The notes beneath the pieces were generated by a model. That model saw nothing but the letters and a program-made list of their open reading frames with translations. It had not been told where the DNA came from and did not search any database. Shown here piece by piece: positions 13,601-22,600 of a DNA stretch of 64,000 nucleotides. Position numbers and translations under genes: made by a program. Origin of the DNA: Watersipora subatra (taxonomy: Eukaryota > Bryozoa > Gymnolaemata > Cheilostomatida > Watersiporidae); contig NC_088709.1 of assembly GCF_963576615.1 (NCBI RefSeq), positions 16,815,264-16,879,263 of the forward strand, in the 5' to 3' direction. Each line of letters starts with the position of its first letter. The first letter of the stretch is position 1.

Positions 13601-16600
13601 CCTAGCAAAGGTGAAGTGAAGCTGTGACTGCCCACAATCACAAATAGATTTTTTTAATTAATGTGTGGGAAAAAACAGCGTGATAATACTGTGAAAACGT
13701 AGTTTTTTTAATTGGCTGAACAGATAATCGGTTACATAACTATAGCGATGCTAATTCTCGTTTGTCATTGAGCTGTACCATCGCTCATGTGTCTGCATGA
13801 CGAGCGATTCCACACGGTTCCATGAATCGATTACTCATGATTGAAAGAACACTTCCAGTGTAGTAATGGGAAGTAGGTAAACTTTGCCACTTTTGATAAA
13901 ACGGAATGGAAACTATATCCGAAAAAAATGAAGCTACTCAGCTAATCAGTTGCCTAGGTTGTTAATCTGTTAAAGAAAACCACTATGTTGGTGTTAGATC
14001 ACTACTGTGTCATCCGCTAGCTAAGCATATAGCTAAGCCTATAGCTAAGCCTATAACTATAGCTTTATTAAACTCCTCATTTAGGAATTACTACATACAC
14101 TAGCTCTTAATATTAACAACATCTCAAAAACAAGCCCCTTCATCAAAACCATAAGAATGTTGTTATTGATGCAAATTTTCAGCCTGTAGAGACTTTATGT
14201 AAAACTTCCCAGTTTCTCTGACTAGCAGACCCACCCAAACCATCCAACGGCTGGTGAGCATTGAAGTAGGGCTGAAACTAGGCAGTAACCAGAAACATGT
14301 TTGAGGCAATTGACAGACCCAATGATGCTATTTTTCACCTCCTAAGGCTTGGCTACATACTGACGAAATGCATCATCCGACAGCCAACGTGTTGTTAACA
14401 CACTGTCAATGCAACATTTCGAAACGAACATGTTAGTCCACATCATTAGGGTATAACCTACACACCTATGATTGGCTGAAACATTTGATCGTTTTATTTA
14501 TTTTAAATAGACTTAAGTCGAATCCAAGATAGCGCGACTGATGGTGACCACACAGCTTCACACAAACGACTATTCATATGTGAATGAAGATATTCTTTCT
14601 TATAAGACTTATACGAAAAACACTAGTATAAATTACAAATGTTTATAGAATATTTCAAATAAATTTTTTGTATTTACATACTTTTACATCTGTTTGTCTA
14701 GTTTAATGTATGTTATGATAGATCATAGCACCAAGCACAAATACTTCAAGTTCTTGAAGTATTTGTGCTTGGCTGCTTTTATCATTAATGTGCACTGTTA
14801 TTTCTTTCAGGAATAAATAAAATGCATACAGCTGCACAAATGCTAGCGCTATTACATATCATTAGTAGTACATGTTACAATAACAATATTCTTGCGATAA
14901 ACCATTAACTTGCTCAAAAATCCAGTAGATATGTCACTGTCTTCCCATGACTGGTCAATTCTCATTGGCCAATCTATTTTTTCAACACGATGTATCATTT
15001 AGTAGCGACGGTGAATGTAGCCACAGTGAATATCTACACTTTGCGTAGTCGGTGTCTGTAGCCAGGCGTTTAGGCAGCTGCTACATGTATAATATGTTGG
15101 AACGGTAAATAACTTGAAAATCAATCAATTCACATGATGTGAATCTATATATAAATCTCAAAGTTTGTCTGTGTCTGTGTGTACTTGTGTAGTTTGGTAT
15201 GTCCAGTTATAAATATTAAAATCTTGAAATTAAAAGATCCCAGTTGGCTGGATTTGAACTCACGAAGATTGCAGTCGCTGGTTGGTAATTCAATTGTCTA
15301 ATCACGAGTCTAAAAAAACTTTTACGATTCATAGCTTTTACTATATACTGTATACACCCTTTTCCCGATTTCACACGTAATGATGTAATAATTGAAAAAA
15401 TATCAACTGCATGAAACACGATGCTTTTTCGTGTTTTCGTGAACTTCTATCTCCGGTTTTTCGTAAGGTTCAATTGCTAAATCGGTCAAAACTAATACTT
15501 TTTACGCGAACAATTGTATCATCTCGAGTAGGAATGACCTCTCAGTTCGGTCAAACAAAGACAGTCTGATATCTCATTTTTACATTTGTACCAGTATCGA
15601 GAGGGACCAGTATCGTTGTATTCAAAGTTTTGATGGATAGCTTTTGCTAGAACAGTAACCTTTTTTAAACAAACACACACACACACTTCTATGTTGGAAT
15701 TGTTACTATTAATTTAACATATTTCGGATTTTTATTTGGTTTTCTCAGTTCGTATCAATTGTGTCATTACCGAATAATCTTTTATTGTAATTGTAGCAAA
15801 ACAGACTTAATTTAGCTATTACTTGCTAATTATTTCACATTTACTTTTAAACACTTTTATATTGTTATTTTATTTACAATTATGTACAATTTTATTTTGT
15901 TTTTTAATTTATTTGACTTGCACAAAACATTTTTCTCATAATATAAAGTTTGAAAGTTACAGTTGTTTGACAAAGTTGGAAAACCTTTACAGTTGTTATA
16001 TTTTTTCTCTCAATTTATTTAAACTGAAAACACTTCTCTCATGATATGAAGTTTGAAAGTTAGAATGGTAACTGTTATGTTAAATGAAAATAAATTTTCT
16101 GTGCAAAAACTTTTATTGCCTGAGCAACGCCGGGCATTCACCTAGTATCTAATATAGCAAGGGTTTTACGAGTAACAGTTGACAGGAAGCCACAGCCCGC
16201 TTGTTGATGACCAGTCGGTAGTCTATCACTAATTTTTTATGAGGCTATGTTATGTCCATGAAGCGACCTATACTGCTGCTCTTGTTGTCCAACCGCGTGT
16301 TAGTTGGAACTTAGTAGAATCTTAGTTGAAAAATTGATGGCTTGTGCATTAGGAACCTGCTGCAGAGCTCAATATATTAACCTGCTAGATGCTAGACGTT
16401 GCACGGGTAATAAAAAATGAGTGTTAGATACCTATGCACAAACAGCATGAAAATGATTGTAATCACATAGCCCTTTACAAATTTGAAGACATTACGAGTT
16501 TTTGCGTTGATAGGGGTAGACGATGATTGGTATGCGATAGCCTAATAGTGGGGGCCTCGACAGCATGGACAAAGGTCTACCTCTCGACACATTACAAAAA

Positions 16601-19600
16601 GTCAAATGATGGATATTTTGTATACAGTAAATGTTTGCAGACTATAATACCCAATACCCGGGCTTCCATTGTTTTCATCTTCGAGTTATCCTTGCTCGAA
16701 TGAATAGAGTTATTATTGTGTAGATCGCACATCATACAAAAGCGGTGTAAAAAATAATGCCAAGTTTACGATGACACATAGGCCTAAATGATCTAACAAA
16801 ATCTGAAGCGACACTTATCGAACTATTATTCATAGATAAAAGCTCACTGATATACCAATATGATAGCAAGCGAGCAAAGCAGAGTGCTTGCCACCATGTA
16901 CCTCGATAAATAAACAATACAGTGAACAAGAATCAATAACTCCACTTGACTGAATTTGAATAATTTGATGGTTTTGTGGTCGTCCTACTTTTCCTATTGT
17001 CTGATTGTAACGTAGTCGGAAAAGGATTAAATAATGGAAAGACTGTGATAATGACAGCAGTGCCATAAGATAGTTATGCAATCATTCTCTGATAGCGCTG
17101 CCTTATCAACAGGACTTCTACCGTCTCTTGGCATCTGTATGACCAGTCACTAGTAAATGTAACATTGCTAGTTCGTAGAGACTAAGGAGCGGACCACATG
17201 GCGACCGATGGATACACAGTTTTTGATACCCATTCGTAACAGAGACACTGCAGCTGATGGGGAAAATGTAAAACTAATAAGTTTTGACTATACTCAATTT
17301 GGCTCCATCACGTACAAGTAAAGCTTGACTTCAACTGGACAGTGTACTACTACTTTTCATTTTCCACTTCATTTATTTACTAGCTGTATATTCATATTAT
17401 TTAGCAGGAGCTAAAATAGAATCACGTAAAATTAGAACAGAAAATAACACGAATGTTACTTTCAAGGATGATTTATCACAAAGAAAAACAATTATTAGGT
17501 TTTTCATAAGGCTCATCCATTAGAATTCCTGCCCCACTCAACCCAATATTCAGTTGTGTTTGTCAAAATATGTGCTCATCACAATCATCATTTCATGTCG
17601 TAATTTGGCCACCCTTTTAGCACTGCTTCCTAGGAAGGCTAGAGGAGAAGGATAGTACAGGCCAACCAAACAGCTGCCCATTGTTAGCTCATGCTTGATT
17701 TTAGTCAAAAGGCCTTAATAGAAGAGCGTACAACTATGAGTAGTTCTAGTAATCAAGCTTAGAATAATCAATGCATTTCCATGCTCTGAAGATAAATCCT
17801 TTGTAGTGTCATACAAAGGTTTGACACCTCAAGGGAAGTGCTTCCTATGATTTGTATTCTTTGAAGAACTGATTTTATGAAGAATCCTCAAAGTGTATTC
17901 AAGTTTTTGTTTGAGAGCGCATGCTTAATTTTATATATTCATGCCAGTTTACAGAAAAAACCTTAATTTAGCACAATTTAAAACTAAACATGTATGAAGC
18001 TGTTAACAGACAAACCTTTACTTATGGTCACTTCGACATATAATGTAAAGTGAAGATAAGATTCAACATTATGAACATCGTAATTTTGTTCCATGTTTAA
18101 TGAAATATCGAACCGTTTCATCATTGAAAATGACAAAATTAAAAGAAGATTAACAGTAAAGTGTAAAAATGTTAAACTATTTGATAACAAATAAGCTAAA
18201 CTTGACCTAGTCTAGAAAAGAGAGTAAGTTATCCTGGATATTTCTATCACCCACCTACCTCCACACCTGCGCATCGTCAAGCCTAAACTTTCTTAGGTAA
18301 ATATCAATAAAAGTCTCATTTTATTAAATATTGATTTATTTATTTAGTTTTGTACACAAAAGCTAATTTTTACAATAATCGTACGCCATGAATTTGGTTT
18401 AATGCTAAGTGTGATTACTGCAGCATTTTTTAAGAAGTTATAAGTTTTTAGGCTGTAGAACAAATGACAAAGTATTCTCATAAGGATATTTGCTTGAAAA
18501 TATGACAGATTTAACATAAAAAAACAGATTTTGGACCAAATTAATTTTATAACTTAAAAGCTTGACTGTAATATTGAAACCGATATATATCTTATATGTA
18601 ACTATATACGTATATGCATATTACCAATAAGTTTTAATATATGTTTTAACGTACATAATATGTACTAAAACTTATAATTTGTGAACAATTTATTAATTTG
18701 TGAACAATATGGTTTCAGCATAACAATCAACTAGAATTTCTGAAATTTGGTTATGTATAATATTCTCAGACTGTATGGTAACCCGCCTTCAATAATGCCT
18801 TGGCAAGATTAATGACTTCCACAAAGGATATCTGGATGAAAATGCAGTGAATCCTTGCAATGCAGACTGAAGGCTGATGAGGTTAACACTAAAGAAATTA
18901 ATGAGTGATGATAGATGACTAAGAATTTTTGTGATAGAAAGCCGACCCACCTGAGCATTAAGCTTTGTCTTGACAAGCACTTTCACCATGCCGCAGAAGA
19001 GACCGGCTCCGAGACAGCCGGAGATAATAAGGGCAACCGCAGCAGTCGTAGTGAGTCCAAAGCCAGGTCCATATTTATACTGGTGGTATACACTGTAGTA
19101 GAAAGTGTCTGACGAGCTCTGATAATTGTGGTAGAAGATAATGATCTCCACGAAGAGGATAATACCTGCAGAAACACACCAACTGTTATACCAACTGTTA
19201 TATCAACTGTTATACCTACTGTTATATCAAATGTTAACAACTGTTATACCTACTGTTATACCAACTGTTAGATCAAATATTATACCAACTGTTATACCTA
19301 CTATTATACCAACTGTTATACCTACTGTTATACCTACTGATATAGCAACTGTTATACCTACTGTTATATCAAATGTTAACAACTGTTATACCAACTGTTA
19401 TATCAAATGTTATACCAACTGTTATACCAACTGTTATACCTACTATTATATCAAATGTTATACCTACTGTTATACCAATGATTATATCAAATGTTATACC
19501 TAGTGTTATACCTACCATTATATCAAATGTTATACCTACTGTTATACCAACTATTATATCAACTGTTATACTTACTGTTATACCAACTGTTATACCTACT

Positions 19601-22600
19601 GTTATATCAAATGTTATAGCAACTGTTATACCAACTGTTATACCTACTGTTATACCAACTGTTATACCAACTGTTATACCTACTGTTATATCAAATGTTA
19701 ACAACTGTTATACCTACTGTTATACCAACTGTTATATCAAATGTTATACCAACTGTTATACCAACTGTTATACCTACTGTTATATCAAATGTTATAGCAA
19801 CTGTTATACCTACTGTTATATCAAATGTTATAGCAACTGTTATACCAACTGTTATACCTACTGTTATATCAAATGTTATAGCAACTGTTATACCTACTGT
19901 TATACCAACTGTTATTATAACTACTAGTACCCTGGTAGTCTAGAGTGCCATGAGAGATCATCAGATGTGCCGATAAAACACAAAGAATAACTACCTGTAA
20001 AATTATTTTAAAATGTTGCAAGACAGTCGATTAGCGCGAGTGTTAGTGCCAGTTCACAAAGTTCAATGTTGTGAGGTCAAATTCAATATAGAGCAAACTT
20101 TTACCCCAACCTCGAACCCTGGCTTATGATGGATGAACAGACAGACATGGCTCTTAATATCGTTCAGATTATTTAATACTAGCCGAATGCTTGGCGTTGC
20201 ACGGGTATTAAAAAACAGCTTATAAACAGTTGCAGGTAATGTAGTTGCCTGCCATTTGCCATTAGCTTGGCACATTGCCAATGGCTAATTTGAGTAAGCT
20301 AGTATTGCTAAACTTACTAATGAGAGCCATGAGAGCTAACATAAAATGAAGTTGTCCCATAATGCAGAGCAGTATGCTATTTTCACTCATATAGCAACAT
20401 ATACCGCCCAATGAATTCATCAATCTCGCGTAGCTCAATGGTTTAGCATATTGTCTGGGGAACGAGAGGTTCCGAGATCAAATCGTTTGCGATATGGATT
20501 CTTCATTCCAAGATTTTAATAATTATAGCCGGACAGGCAGACTTCTGAACAGATGATAAACGTTGAGACATATATCTAATATTAATATTATAACTACTAG
20601 TACCCTGGCAATCTCATGTGCCAGGACTGATCGCCAGACATGCTGACACAAAGCACAGAGAATAAGTATGTGCACAATCATTCTCAACACCTGGAAAGCG
20701 AATGATTGGCATAGGTGGTAGCATACTGGACAGCTAAACCAATTGTTGTGGGTTTGAATCCTGTACAATGCAATATTTTTTCAACCTCCAACAGTGACTT
20801 CGGACAGATGGATGACCGCACATGGCTATTATTATAGTAAAGATTTTTGCTAGCAGGGTCGAGTATAAGACTGGTGGAGTGGCAATGTAAACGCTTAGCA
20901 ATGAAACCAGCTTCCATTAAAGAGAAACTCACATGCTCACGCAAGTAAATAAATGTGTTCAATATAGAAATTGTGAATATGGTGTGAGCTTTTTTATAGA
21001 TATCTGACCATAGCTGTAGACAGCGCCAAAACACTTATTCATAAACTCGGTTATTTAACACTGTTCAGTTGACTTTTCCTTTATTTCCTCACCTGTATAA
21101 AAATACTCTGAAGCATATAGTAATAGGATATATTTTTTGAATACAATAGACATGATTCAGATAAGCCGCGACGAATGGTACACTATCACTAGTACATTCA
21201 TAAACTAACTAGCGCTAGACTAGCAGAATTTAAATGTCCAACTGCTACTGCTATTAAATGAATTGCTTGGGCAATGTCGCATGAAATTTTTTTACTGAAA
21301 TGTTCCTGAAGTACGCTTAATATCTGGCAAAATTTGGTAGAAGATAATGATCTCCACGAAGAGGACAATACCTGTAGAACCATACCAGCTGTTATACCAA
21401 CTGTTATTATAACTACTAGTACCCTGGTAGTCTAGAGTGCCATGAGAGATCATCAAGTGTGCCGAGAAAGCACAAAGAATAGCTATATACATGTAAAATT
21501 TGTTCAAACTGCTGCAAAACAGTTGATTAGCGCAGGTGTTGGAGGGTCTGTCCGTTAAGTTGAATGTCAAAAGTGCAAATCCCATTTAGAGCAAAACTTT
21601 ATCTCCACCTCGAACCCTGGTTGCAGACGGACATACGGCATACAGACAAACATGGCTCCTAATGTAGTACTACGCATGCCGCTTATTTGCCACTCTATAT
21701 GAAAAGAAAAGTGGCGTCTAGCCAATTTTATTTCAGAATCATGATCAAAGGACTATATCTCTGGTAGTCGAAAGAAAATAGCATAAGTAATGAGGCTATT
21801 GCAATAGAGAACTTAGGGAGAACTTGAAGCATACCGATCCCGAATGCCGTACCTTGCCAACCAGGAATAGTTGCTTTGTAATATTTTGATAAATTCAGCC
21901 AGCATTAAATTTTGCTGCCTTTCATGATATTGCAACAGCTATATAATACATACTGCTCGTATGTATTATATAGCTGTATAAATCTATTGTGGGTCATTGA
22001 TATACAGTGACCCGCAATAGATTTAACCTTCTTGGCAATGCGTGTTCGAAGAATTAGGTAAAGTGACTATGCCACCATAATTATATTGGCAATAAGATTG
22101 GCTTTCATGATCAATATTAAGCCATTTTTTACCAACTAGAACAACAGAAAACGATGCAGCAACAATGTGTCACCAGTGATTTACAGCTTTTAGTTAATCG
22201 AGTAAATAGTCTGCTACTCAACTATAGCGTTTTGATCGCTTTTGAAATGGGTTACTGTTCATGCGCCAACACAACATACTTCAAACATATTAACGCATTG
22301 TATTTAGAAAATATTTTATGAGAAAATAATTTTCGATTAAAGTAAATATATTTTTTTACACAAGGTGTAGACATAGCTGCTACTGCAACCTAATTTAAAC
22401 TAAAATGATCCGTGCGATGTAAAATTTTCTTGATTGCAAGGACAAATATCTGGTAGTTGATGCACCCCCAAGCACCCTTGTAACAATTGTCCAAGACTAG
22501 CCAATCAGGACTGATTTCACATTGTCAGAATGCCTATGAGACTCTGACATCAGATTTAACACAAAATTAGAGTTGATTTTTTGTTGACAGGATTTTCAAG

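Larger units (their letters stand above)
10819..18950 (-). other. Claudin-like gene intron 3 (about 8.1 kb)
   Basis: I see no coding exon, and the flanking exons join in phase. It contains a 21/22-bp minisatellite (12047-12999), a possible TIR element with a near-perfect palindrome (14343-15075), a rolling-circle-like element (15144-16145) and a terminal fragment of the same family near 16385. Confidence 0.55.

Noticed and set aside
17984-18190. Hydrophobic open frame in claudin-like intron 3 as an extra exon
   Set aside because: Exons 3 and 4 already join in phase 0, and no acceptor or donor around this frame fits.
19141-19943. Open frames through the 12-bp repeat (VIPTVIP, ITVGITV)
   Set aside because: Pure repeat translation in an intron, and out of frame with the neighbouring exon.
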